DNA from: Betaproteobacteria bacterium
GTDB lineage: Bacteria > Pseudomonadota > Gammaproteobacteria > Burkholderiales > Usitatibacteraceae
Reading direction: 5' to 3'
DNA: 64,000 bases
Assembly (NCBI GenBank): GCA_016711875.1
Contig: JADJSD010000001.1
Location: forward strand, 1,991,415-2,055,414
A program made the position numbers and the translations under genes. The notes under the pieces were generated by a model that saw only the letters and a program-made list of their open reading frames with translations, had not been told where the DNA came from and searched no databases. Position 1 is the first letter of the stretch, and each line of letters begins with the position of its first letter. Shown here piece after piece: positions 42,241 through 50,479 of the stretch.

Positions 42241-42702
42241 ATGAAGACCCGTTTCGCGCTCGCCGTCGCCGCATCCCTCATCGCTTTTCCCGCCGCCGCC
42301 CAGGTCACCGTGACCGACCCCTGGGTGCGTTCCACCGTGCCCGCCCAGAAGGCGACCGGCGCATTCATGAAGGTGAAGAGCGAAGGCGACGCGAAGCTCG
42401 TCTCGGCCGCCTCGCCCGTGGCGAAGGTGGTGGAGGTGCACGAGATGTCCATGAAGGACAACGTCATGCAGATGCGCGCCATCGAATCGCTCGCGCTGCC
42501 GGCCGGCAAGACGGTCGAGTTGAAGCCCGGCGGCTACCACGTGATGCTGATGGACCTGGTGAAGCCCATCGACAAGGGCGCCGCCGTGCCCATCACGCTC
42601 ACGTTCGTGGGCAAGGACGGCAAGAAGTTCACGCAGGAGGTGAAGGCCGAGGCCCGCGCGCCGGGTGACGACGGCAGCAAGCACAAGGGACACAAGCACT
42701 AG
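42241..42702 (+). CDS. PCu(A)C periplasmic copper chaperone
   Basis: A 153-residue protein with a signal peptide (FALAVAASLIAFPAAA). The copper ligands of the family appear as H67-E-M69 in VEVHEMSM and H100-V-M102 in GGYHVMLMD. It delivers Cu(I) to cytochrome oxidase CuA assembly. The His/Lys-rich tail (SKHKGHKH) may add copper capacity. Adjacent to the TonB receptor, it strengthens the copper interpretation. Confidence 0.92.
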   Translation: MKTRFALAVAASLIAFPAAAQVTVTDPWVRSTVPAQKATGAFMKVKSEGDAKLVSAASPVAKVVEVHEMSMKDNVMQMRAIESLALPAGKTVELKPGGYHVMLMDLVKPIDKGAAVPITLTFVGKDGKKFTQEVKAEARAPGDDGSKHKGHKH

Positions 42703-42729
42703 AACAGAGGGGACGCTGCCCGCGCGGTT

Positions 42730-43653
42730 TCAGGCGGCGATCAGCTCGCGCAGGTGGGCCGCGACGCTGCGCGAAAGCGCCCCGAGGTTGTAGCCGCCTT
42801 CCAGCAGGGACACGATGCGCCCGTCGCAATGGCGATGGGCGACCTCCACGAGCCGTTCCGTGACCCAGGCGTAGTCCTCCTCGACGAAGCCGAGGTTGGC
42901 CATGTCGTCGAGGCGGTGAGCGTCGAAACCGGCGGAGATGTAGAGGATCTGCGGGCGGAACGCCTCGAAGGCCGGCATCCAGTATTCCAGCACCGCGGCC
43001 TTCAACTGGTCGCCCTTGGCGCCGTAGGGCAGGCCCACGTTCACCATGTTGAGCCCCTTGGGCTCGTCGCCCAGGAAGGGGTAGAGGCCCTTCTGGAACG
43101 TCGAGGCCATGAGCACGCGCGGGTCGGAGGCCAGGATGTCCTCGCTGCCATTGCCGTGGTGAACGTCGATGTCGATGAGCGCGACGCGTTCGATCCCGTG
43201 CACGTCGAGGGCGTGGCGGATGCCGACGGCGGCGTTGTTGAAGAAGCAGAACCCCATAGCGGCATCGCGCGTGGCATGGTGCCCCGGCGGGCGCACGGCG
43301 CAGAAGGCCGTCTTCACCTCGCCCTTCACGACGAGGTCCGTCGCGAGCACGGCCGCGCCCGCCGAGCGCAGCGCGGCCTTGAGCGAATGCGGGTTCATCG
43401 CGGTGTCCGGGTCGACGTGGATGTAGCCCTCGGCCGGAGCCGCGTTCAACATCTCGAGCACGTGGTGCGCGGTGTGGGCGCGCTCGAGCTGTTCCACGGT
43501 GGCTTCCGGCGCGTCGTAGGGGATCATGAGCGTCATGAGCCCCTGGGCGAGCAGGTGATCCGAGATCGCGTCGAGCCGCTCGGGGCATTCCGGATGGCCG
43601 GGCCCCATTTCGTGCAGCCGGCAGTCCCGGTGGGTGATCCAGGCGCAGGTCAT
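42730..43653 (-). CDS. Histone deacetylase-family amidohydrolase
   Basis: A 307-residue class II-like HDAC-family enzyme; bacterial members deacetylate polyamines, acetoin-related proteins or acetylated lysines. The catalytic pair is in RPPGHHATRD, the zinc site in DIDVHHGNGSEDIL and the second Asp in SAGFDAHRLDD; the N-terminal HRDCRLHEMGPGHPECPERL is typical. The ATG is followed by the conserved opening. It converges with the PCu(A)C gene 27 bp away. Confidence 0.92.
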   Translation of the reverse strand: MTCAWITHRDCRLHEMGPGHPECPERLDAISDHLLAQGLMTLMIPYDAPEATVEQLERAHTAHHVLEMLNAAPAEGYIHVDPDTAMNPHSLKAALRSAGAAVLATDLVVKGEVKTAFCAVRPPGHHATRDAAMGFCFFNNAAVGIRHALDVHGIERVALIDIDVHHGNGSEDILASDPRVLMASTFQKGLYPFLGDEPKGLNMVNVGLPYGAKGDQLKAAVLEYWMPAFEAFRPQILYISAGFDAHRLDDMANLGFVEEDYAWVTERLVEVAHRHCDGRIVSLLEGGYNLGALSRSVAAHLRELIAA

Positions 43654-43761
43654 TTTTTCTCCTCCAGCGCCTATCGTAGCGTCCCCGGGGCCCCACCGGC
43701 GTTGCGCCCGGTCAACCCGGGCCCTGTGGCGCGCCGGTTCGCCGGCGGCTAGCATCGCCCC

Positions 43762-44451
43762 ATGGAACTGACCCACCGCCCCTTGCTGCGCTCGCGCGGC
43801 GCCGACCGGTGCCTCACGGGCCTCGTCGCTCTCATCCTGCTCGACATCGCCGTGTTCGAGGCGCTGGTGGGATCCGGCCTCCTCAACCGGCACCTGCACG
43901 GTTTCGCCGTGGCGCTCGTCGTGGGATTGGGGGCGAGCGCCGTCTGGACGCATGTCATGGCCGCGAGGGTGCTGGGGGTCCTCGCGTTCTCGATCGCCCT
44001 GATCCGGCTCGCGAACTTCTGGGTGCCCGACCAGGCGCTTCGGTTCTGGGACGCGACGATGTTTCTCGCGGCGGACCTGCTCCTCGCCCATCTCGTCGCG
44101 CGGCAGGTCTTCGGCACGCGCGGCGCGATGAACTGGCACCGGGTCGTGGGTGCGGTGGCCATATGGCTCCTCGCGGGGCTCGCCTTCACGCAGGCCTATC
44201 GACTGGTCGCCATGCACGTACCCGTGGCATTCCTCGTGCAGGGCGCGGCGGCCGGCTACGACGCCATCGTCGCCTCGCTCAACTACTTCAGCCTCGTCAC
44301 CCTGTCGACCGTCGGGTATGGAGACATCGTGCCCGTGCATCCCGTCGCACGGGGGCTCGCCAACCTGGAGGCGATCTTCGGCGTCATGTATCCGGTGGTC
44401 GTGATCTCGTGGCTGGTGTCGCTCGAGGTCGAGGCGGGAAAGAATCCGTAA
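43762..44451 (+). CDS. Two-helix-pore potassium channel protein
   Basis: A 229-residue membrane protein with five to six helices; the last two flank a pore loop with the K+ selectivity filter TVGYGD preceded by the LNYFSLVTLS pore helix. No regulatory RCK domain or voltage-sensing Arg repeat is seen. TAGCAT lies 6 bp before the ATG, suggesting a nearly leaderless mRNA. It is divergent from the HDAC gene. Confidence 0.88.
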   Translation: MELTHRPLLRSRGADRCLTGLVALILLDIAVFEALVGSGLLNRHLHGFAVALVVGLGASAVWTHVMAARVLGVLAFSIALIRLANFWVPDQALRFWDATMFLAADLLLAHLVARQVFGTRGAMNWHRVVGAVAIWLLAGLAFTQAYRLVAMHVPVAFLVQGAAAGYDAIVASLNYFSLVTLSTVGYGDIVPVHPVARGLANLEAIFGVMYPVVVISWLVSLEVEAGKNP

Positions 44452-44502
44452 CCCCTGAGGCCCGGGGGCTTCGGAACAATGGGGCACCCTCAGGGAGGTC
44501 CC

Positions 44503-45015
44503 ATGAAAACCACGACCCGTCTCACCGCCATCGTCGCGGCCGCGCTTTCCGTCTCCACCCAGGCGCAGACCCAGCCCCCCGCGCCCGGATGCACTTCCGA
44601 GGAATCGAAGCGCCTCGACTTCTGGGTCGGGAACTGGGAGGCGACCCACTCCGGCGGCAAGAGCTCGAACCGCATCACCAAGGTCCTGGGCGGCTGCGTG
44701 GTCCTCGAGGAATTCCGCGGCATGCCCGGCACCAACCTCGACGGCATGAGCGTCTCGACCTTCGATCCCGCGACCCGGCGCTGGCGGCAGACGTGGGTGG
44801 ACAACACCGGCGCCTACCTCGACTTCAACGCCGCCACCGTCGACGGAAGCATGGCTTTCGAGCGCTCGCTCGAGAAGGACGGCAAGCGCATCCGCCAGCG
44901 CATGGTCTTTCGCGACGTGAAGGCCGACTCGTTCCAATGGGATTGGCAGCGATCCGACGACGACGGCGCGAGCTGGAAGACGACCTGGCAGATCGCGTAC
45001 AAGCGGGCGAAGTAG
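44503..45015 (+). CDS. DUF1579-like secreted protein
   Basis: A 170-residue protein with a signal peptide (RLTAIVAAALSVSTQAQ). The mature part has the lipocalin-like DUF1579 pattern: LDFWVGNWEATHSGG near the start, repeated beta-strands (VLEEFRGMPGTNLDGMSVSTFDPATRRWRQTWVDNTG), ending WKTTWQIAYKR. The ATG at 44503 has CAGGGAGG upstream. Function unknown. Confidence 0.82.
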   Translation: MKTTTRLTAIVAAALSVSTQAQTQPPAPGCTSEESKRLDFWVGNWEATHSGGKSSNRITKVLGGCVVLEEFRGMPGTNLDGMSVSTFDPATRRWRQTWVDNTGAYLDFNAATVDGSMAFERSLEKDGKRIRQRMVFRDVKADSFQWDWQRSDDDGASWKTTWQIAYKRAK

Positions 45016-45078
45016 CGGTCCGCCCAGGCACGGGGCCTCGGCTTTTCCGGGTTTGGCGGGCCGCCCGCGGGCGGCGGG

Positions 45079-45084
45079 TAGAAT
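45079..45084 (+). promoter_or_regulatory. -10 element of the M17 aminopeptidase gene
   Basis: TAGAAT in GGGTAGAATTG lies 28 bp before the ATG. Just upstream is a perfect palindrome, GCCGCCCGCGGGCGGC (45060-45075), which could be a hairpin ending the DUF1579 transcript or an operator. Confidence 0.45.
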
Positions 45085-45112
45085 TGCGCCTTTCCCGCCA
45101 AGACCCGCCCCC

Positions 45113-46477
45113 ATGCCCGTCATCCACGACAAGAAGGCCTTCGAGAAGGCCGTGCCCATCCTCGCCACCGACGTGAAGCGCCTGCCGCGCCTCGTCGCGA
45201 AGCTCACGCCGGCGCAGCGCCATTGGGTGGATGGCAGCGATTTCGAGGGCCGCCCCTTCACGCACTGCACGGTCCCCGGCGCCAGGGGCGAGGTGGCCTT
45301 CGTGCTGGCGGGCGTTCGCGATGGCGACGATCCCTGGGCCCTCGCGCACCTGCCGCTCAAGCTCGCGCCCGGCCGGTACGAACTCGGCAAGGGGCCCGTC
45401 ACCCTCGCGCCGGACAAGGCGGCCTTCGCCTGGTCGCTCGGCGGCTACCAGTACACGCGCTACAAGAAGTCGCGCCGCAAGCCCGCGAGCCTGCAGGTCG
45501 GCCCGTCGGCGTCGGTCACCGACGCGCTCGGCCTCGCCGAGGCCGTGAAGCTCGTGCGCGACCTCGTGAACACGCCGGCCGAGGACATGGGGCCCGCGGA
45601 ACTCTCCGACATCGTCCGCGAGCACGCGGAGCACTTCGGCGCCGAGTTCGACGAGTGGGTGGGTGACGAACTCCTCGCGCAGAACTTCCCCGCCATCCAT
45701 GCGGTGGGCCGCGCCGCCACGCGCGCGCCGCGATTGCTGGAGCTCAACTGGGGCAACCCGAAGCATCCGCGCCTCGCCATCGTGGGCAAGGGCGTGTGCT
45801 TCGATTCGGGCGGGCTCGACATCAAGACCGCCGACGGCATGCGCCTCATGAAGAAGGACATGGGCGGGGCGGCGCACGCCATCGCCCTCGCGCGCCTGGT
45901 GATGCAGCGAAAGCTCCCGTACCGGCTGCAGCTTCTCGTGCCGGCGGTGGAGAACGCGATTTCCGGCAACGCCTTCCGCCCCGGCGACGTCATCCGCACG
46001 CGCGCCGGCCACACGGTGGAGATCGGCAACACCGACGCCGAAGGGCGCGTGATCCTGTGCGATGCGCTCGCCTACGCGGCCGAGGACAAGCCGAAGATCC
46101 TCATCGATTTCGCGACGCTCACCGGCGCCGCGCGCGTGGCGCTGGGTCCGGAGCTCCCCGCGCTCTTCGCGAACGACGAAAAGCTCGCCGCGAAGCTCAT
46201 CGAGGCGAGCGTCGCTGTCGAGGACCCGCTCTGGCGCATGCCGCTGTGGCGGGGCTACCGGCGACTCTTCGATTCGGACATCGCGGACTTCAACAACGCC
46301 GGCAAGGGCGGCTTCGCCGGTGCCATCACCGCGGCGCTGTATCTCGAGTACTTCGTGCCCGACAACCTCGCGTGGGCGCATTTCGACACCTATGCCTGGA
46401 ACGACGTCTCGCGTCCCGGCCGCCCGCTGGGCGGCGAGGCGCAGGGGCTTCGCGCGGCCCTCGCCGCGCTGGCGTGA
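45113..46477 (+). CDS. M17 leucyl aminopeptidase family protein
   Basis: A 454-residue di-metal aminopeptidase. The C-terminal catalytic domain has GKGVCFDSGGLDIKTADGMRLMKKDMGGAA (metal Lys/Asp and catalytic Lys), the signature NTDAEGRVIL and the ATLTGAARVALG loop. The N-terminal domain is shorter than in PepA. It is followed 54 bp later by the CHAT-domain gene, whose product is a predicted protease, but the two have separate ribosome sites and only the latter is secreted. Confidence 0.93.
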   Translation: MPVIHDKKAFEKAVPILATDVKRLPRLVAKLTPAQRHWVDGSDFEGRPFTHCTVPGARGEVAFVLAGVRDGDDPWALAHLPLKLAPGRYELGKGPVTLAPDKAAFAWSLGGYQYTRYKKSRRKPASLQVGPSASVTDALGLAEAVKLVRDLVNTPAEDMGPAELSDIVREHAEHFGAEFDEWVGDELLAQNFPAIHAVGRAATRAPRLLELNWGNPKHPRLAIVGKGVCFDSGGLDIKTADGMRLMKKDMGGAAHAIALARLVMQRKLPYRLQLLVPAVENAISGNAFRPGDVIRTRAGHTVEIGNTDAEGRVILCDALAYAAEDKPKILIDFATLTGAARVALGPELPALFANDEKLAAKLIEASVAVEDPLWRMPLWRGYRRLFDSDIADFNNAGKGGFAGAITAALYLEYFVPDNLAWAHFDTYAWNDVSRPGRPLGGEAQGLRAALAALA

Positions 46478-46531
46478 GGTCGCACCCGAGCTGACCGAGG
46501 GACGAGGGCGCGATCGCGCCGGGAGGAAGCC

Positions 46532-49500
46532 GTGAGTCGAATCCTGCTTGCCCTGTTCGCCACCGCGCTCCTTCTCGGCCAGCCGCTCGCGGCCCGCGCG
46601 CAGGACGAGCGCGCCGACGAGATCGAGGAGGCCGGCCAGCGGCTCTCGGAAGCGGACGCGAGGCGCATCCTCGCGACGCCCCTGCCGGCGGCCGCGACGA
46701 AGCAGGCGCAGGTCGACCACTACATCGCCCGCCAGCGGGCCGCGTTCACGATGGGCAACACCGCGGAGCGGATCGCCGCGCTGCGAAAGCTCGTCGAGCT
46801 CACCTCCGAACCCGGCAAGATCTCGCCCTGGGCCGGATACCTGTGGCGCGAGCTGCTGCGCTACGGCAACCAGACCGAGGCGCTCGAGATGGGCGAGGCG
46901 CTCGCGAACCACCGCGATGCGACGCCCGAGCAGCGCCTCATCTACAAGTCGGATCTCGGTCTCGACTACGCTTCCCAGGGCGAGCGCGACAAGGCGGCCC
47001 GGACGCTGGCCGAGGTGGATGCCGAGCGCAAGCGCCTCGAGCCGACCCTCGGCCCGCGCAGCCGCGCCTACCTGACCATCTCCACCGAGCGGTTGCGCGC
47101 CGCGGTCCTGAATTCGAGCGCCGATGCCGAGGGCTCGCTCGCGGCCATCAAGCGCGCCCTCGTGGCGAGCCGGGCCGAGGTCGAGGCGACCCGGTCGATG
47201 GCCTCGGCCGGCGGGCTGATCCACGACCGGGCGATCCGCCAGCGCAACGGCACGATGACCTACGCGACGTGGCTCTCCTTCGTGCAGGGCCGCAACGAGG
47301 AGGCGGAGTCGCTCGCGCGGCAGGGCATGCGGCTCGCGGTGGAGGAGAAGACCGGGGGCGCGGTGCTCGGCTACTGGCAGAGCAAGCTCGCGCAGGCGCT
47401 CCTGGGCCAGCGGCGGTTCGAGGAGTCCGTGGCGGCGTCGAACGAGGCCATCGCGGCGATGCTCGCGGCCGGCGTGGTCCCGAGCTCGCAGCAATTGACC
47501 GGCGCGCGCACGGTGCTCATGCAGGGCTTGTTCGGCCTCGAGCGTTGGGCCGAGGCGGACCAGGTCGCCTTCGCCATGAGCACCGCGGCGGTGGATGACT
47601 TCACCGCTCGCGGCGTCGCCGACAATCCGGTGCTGGTGTCGTTCCTGCACCTGAAGAACGGCCGCCTGGACCAGGCGAAGGAGCGCATCGAGGGCACAGT
47701 GCGCTACCGCCAGCGCTTCAACGGGCACCGCCACCCCGGCGCGATCGAAGCGCTCGGCATCCGGGCGATGGTGCGCCAGGCGATGGGCGAATCCGGCAAC
47801 GCCCTCGACGACTACCGCGAGGTGCTCGAGTTCGTCTTCGCGCCGGACAGCGCGTATTCCGACGCGCAGCCGAGCGGGCTGCGCGGCTTCTTCCTGCCGC
47901 AGGTGCTGCGGGGCTTCCTCAAGCTCGTGCGCGAGCGGCACCTGGCGGGCAAGACCGATGCGGCGCTCGCCGACGAGGCCTTCCGCGTCGCCGACCGCCT
48001 GCAGGCGAGCGTCGTGCAGCAGGCCATGATCGACAGCGCCGCGCGCGTGCTCGCCACGACGCCGGAGCTGGCCGCGCTCGCGCGCAAGGAGCAGGAGCGC
48101 CGGGCGAAGGCGCGCGAGAACCTCTCGCGCCTGAACAAGGAACTCGCCGAGGAGGGCCGGCTCGCGCGCGAGGCGAAGGAGCGCCTGGAAGCGGCGAAGG
48201 CGGCCAAGCAGGAGCCGGCGAAGCTCGCGGAGCTCGCCAAGGCCGAGCGCGAGCGCGTCCGCGCGAGCCGCGAGGACCTGAAGAAGCTGCGCGGGGAACT
48301 CGACACCCTCGACAAGTCCCGGGGCGAGCACCAGCGCGAGATCGCGCAGCGCTTCCCCGCCTATTACGCGCTGGTGAACCCGAAGGCACCCACGCTGGCC
48401 GTGCTCGCGAAGCTCCTCGCGAAGGACGAGGCCTTCGTGAGCGTCTACCCCACGCCCGAGGCCACCTACGTGTGGACGGTTTCGGCGGATGGACCGCCCG
48501 CGATGCACGTCTCGCCGCTCACGAAGGCGCAGGTGGCCGAGGCGGTCGCGAAGCTGCGCCGCGACCTCGACGTGGGCGAGCGTCCCGACGCGGGGCGCGC
48601 GCCCTTCGACACCGCGACGAGCCATCGCCTCTACGCGGAGCTGCTCGCGCCCGCGCGCGCCACCGCGCCCGGCGCGAAGGTGATCACGGTCGCGACGGCC
48701 AGCGAGCTCGCGCAATTGCCCCTGGCGGTGCTGGTGACGAAGCCGGCGGAAGGAGCCTTCGATGGCGCTCGTACGGCCTGGCTCGTTCGCGAGGTCGCGG
48801 TCAACCAGGTCTCCACGGCGGCGGCCTTCCGGGCCCTGCGCGAATCGCGTTCGCGCGAGCCGGCGAAACTCGCCTTCTTCGGTTTCGGCGATCCGCAGTT
48901 CAAGCCCGGGCCGGTGCCCGCGAGCAAGCCGGGGGCGGTCCGTGCCCTCGTGCGCGGCAAGCGCGAGGCGGGCTTCGACACCGAGACGTTCGACTACGGG
49001 TCCGTGCCGCCGCTGCCGGAGACGCGCGACGAGATCGCGGCGATCGCCCGGGCGCTTTCGGCGGACCCGGCGAAGGACGCGCTCTACGGCGCGAAGGCCA
49101 CGCGCGCCGCCGCCCTCGCGACGGACCTCGCCGACCGGCGCGTCGTCGCCTTCGCCACGCACGGACTCAAGCCGGGCGACCTGCCGGGACTTTCGCGGCC
49201 CGCGCTCGCCATGGCCGGCACGAGCGACGGCTCCTCGCCGCTCCTCGCGATGGACGACGTCCTCACGATGAAGCTCGCCGCGGACTGGGTCGTGCTCTCG
49301 GCCTGCAACACGGCCTCGGACGACGGCCGCGCGCAGGAGGCGTACTCGGGGCTCGCCCGCGCGTTCTTCTTCGCCGGCGCGCGCGCCGTGCTCGCGACGC
49401 ACTGGGCGGTGGAGACGATTTCCGCCCGCGAACTGGTGACGCGCACCTTCCGGCACCAGGCGGCGAATGCCGCGGCCCCGCGCGCCGAAAGCGTTCGCCA

Positions 49501-49597
49501 GGCGCAGCTCGAACTCATCGAAGGCAAGGCCGGCCCGGGCTTCGGGCACCCGTTCTACTGGGCGCCGTACGCGCTCTCCGGCGACCCGGGGCGGTGA
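46532..49597 (+). CDS. Secreted CHAT-domain (caspase-like) protein with TPR-like N-terminus
   Basis: A 1,021-residue protein. A signal peptide (ILLALFATALLLGQPLAARA) leads into about 480 residues of TPR-like helical repeats, then a charged coiled coil (~508-605, rich in Lys/Glu/Arg) and a C-terminal CHAT domain from ~640. The caspase-type dyad is intact: H877 in VAFATHG and C925 in VLSACNTA. The late GLARAFFFAGARAVLATHWAV block is typical of CHAT. Bacterial CHAT proteins are regulated proteases, known for gasdermin activation and Craspase, but those are cytoplasmic; a secreted one is less understood. No gasdermin-like partner is seen nearby. GTG start with GGGAGGAAG upstream. Confidence 0.88.
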   Translation: MSRILLALFATALLLGQPLAARAQDERADEIEEAGQRLSEADARRILATPLPAAATKQAQVDHYIARQRAAFTMGNTAERIAALRKLVELTSEPGKISPWAGYLWRELLRYGNQTEALEMGEALANHRDATPEQRLIYKSDLGLDYASQGERDKAARTLAEVDAERKRLEPTLGPRSRAYLTISTERLRAAVLNSSADAEGSLAAIKRALVASRAEVEATRSMASAGGLIHDRAIRQRNGTMTYATWLSFVQGRNEEAESLARQGMRLAVEEKTGGAVLGYWQSKLAQALLGQRRFEESVAASNEAIAAMLAAGVVPSSQQLTGARTVLMQGLFGLERWAEADQVAFAMSTAAVDDFTARGVADNPVLVSFLHLKNGRLDQAKERIEGTVRYRQRFNGHRHPGAIEALGIRAMVRQAMGESGNALDDYREVLEFVFAPDSAYSDAQPSGLRGFFLPQVLRGFLKLVRERHLAGKTDAALADEAFRVADRLQASVVQQAMIDSAARVLATTPELAALARKEQERRAKARENLSRLNKELAEEGRLAREAKERLEAAKAAKQEPAKLAELAKAERERVRASREDLKKLRGELDTLDKSRGEHQREIAQRFPAYYALVNPKAPTLAVLAKLLAKDEAFVSVYPTPEATYVWTVSADGPPAMHVSPLTKAQVAEAVAKLRRDLDVGERPDAGRAPFDTATSHRLYAELLAPARATAPGAKVITVATASELAQLPLAVLVTKPAEGAFDGARTAWLVREVAVNQVSTAAAFRALRESRSREPAKLAFFGFGDPQFKPGPVPASKPGAVRALVRGKREAGFDTETFDYGSVPPLPETRDEIAAIARALSADPAKDALYGAKATRAAALATDLADRRVVAFATHGLKPGDLPGLSRPALAMAGTSDGSSPLLAMDDVLTMKLAADWVVLSACNTASDDGRAQEAYSGLARAFFFAGARAVLATHWAVETISARELVTRTFRHQAANAAAPRAESVRQAQLELIEGKAGPGFGHPFYWAPYALSGDPGR

Positions 49598-49616
49598 GGC
49601 CGGGCTGCGGCGGGGA

Positions 49617-50303
49617 TCAGAAGCGGTAGTTCACGCCCAGCCAGAAGCTGTCCTGGTCCGCTTCGCCCGTGGTGGCCGCGCTGCCCGCCTGGCCGATCTT
49701 CGGCAGGCGCTCCCACTCCAGGCGCATCGACACGTGGTTCGTGAACGAATAGTCCGCACCCAGCCCGTATTTCACGACGGTCTCGGTCCTGCTCGCGCTG
49801 AGAGAATCGCCGATCGGGTTCTGGAAGGAGCCGCCGTTCGACACGCGCGTCTGCGTGGTGATGTCCGCGCGGAACGCGCCCACCTTGCCGAACACCTTGA
49901 GCGTGGGCGTCGGCATGAAGCTCGCCACGAGGTCCGCGCCCCAGCCCTTCACATCGCGGTCGGTGGTGACGGTGCCCGTCGAGACGATGCCGCCGAAGTT
50001 CAGGATGTAGTCGGTGCCGATCTTCTGCGAGCCGTGGTCTGTGTAGCCGGCCTCGAGCGCGAGCCAGGGCAGGGCCTGCCAGCCCGCCCAGACCTTGCCG
50101 ACGGTGTCCTTCAGGTCCGACGACGTGGCGAGGGTGCTCGGCGTGCCGGGCGCGATGTTCGACTCGCGGTCGCGCACCAGGTCCGACGAGGCCTTCGACT
50201 GGCCGATGGCGGCGCCCACATAGAAGGGGGTCTGGGCGTGGGCGGCGAAGGCCGTCACGAGGGCGGCGGCGAGCGCGAAAGGGAGGATTCTCCTGGGGGC
50301 CAT
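49617..50303 (-). CDS. Outer-membrane beta-barrel protein (OmpA-like/OmpW-like porin)
   Basis: A 228-residue protein with a signal peptide (ILPFALAAALVTAFAAHAQ). The opening FYVGAAIGQSKASSDL and alternating-residue strands (WLALEAGYTDHGSQK, LKVFGKVGAFRADI, SMRLEWERLPK) end in the barrel signal LGVNYRF with terminal Phe. This matches the eight-stranded OmpA-like transmembrane family. Ligand and role are unknown. It is divergent from the FMN-binding protein gene and converges with the CHAT gene. Confidence 0.85.
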   Translation of the reverse strand: MAPRRILPFALAAALVTAFAAHAQTPFYVGAAIGQSKASSDLVRDRESNIAPGTPSTLATSSDLKDTVGKVWAGWQALPWLALEAGYTDHGSQKIGTDYILNFGGIVSTGTVTTDRDVKGWGADLVASFMPTPTLKVFGKVGAFRADITTQTRVSNGGSFQNPIGDSLSASRTETVVKYGLGADYSFTNHVSMRLEWERLPKIGQAGSAATTGEADQDSFWLGVNYRF

Positions 50304-50479
50304 GGCTGTCTCCTGGTATGCGGGTGCGGTCGAACCGGTCGGACCGTGAAGTGTGGGAAAAGTTCCCACAATCAAAGTTTGGCCTAAAATCCGAGGATTT
50401 ACAAGGCCGGTGGCAACCCGTAGAGTCCCCCGGCACCCCGCCGTCACAAGACCAAGAGACTCCCGGGAGGAGACTAGCC

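Noticed and set aside
40404..42509. 701-codon minus-strand frame opposite the TonB receptor
   Set aside because: No recognisable protein features; the plus-strand receptor has signal peptide, plug and barrel.
44825..49549. 1,574-codon minus-strand open frame opposite the M17 and CHAT genes
   Set aside because: Composition-driven shadow: Arg/Ala/Gly/His-rich with no domain, while the plus strand carries two clear families with signal, dyad and metal motifs.
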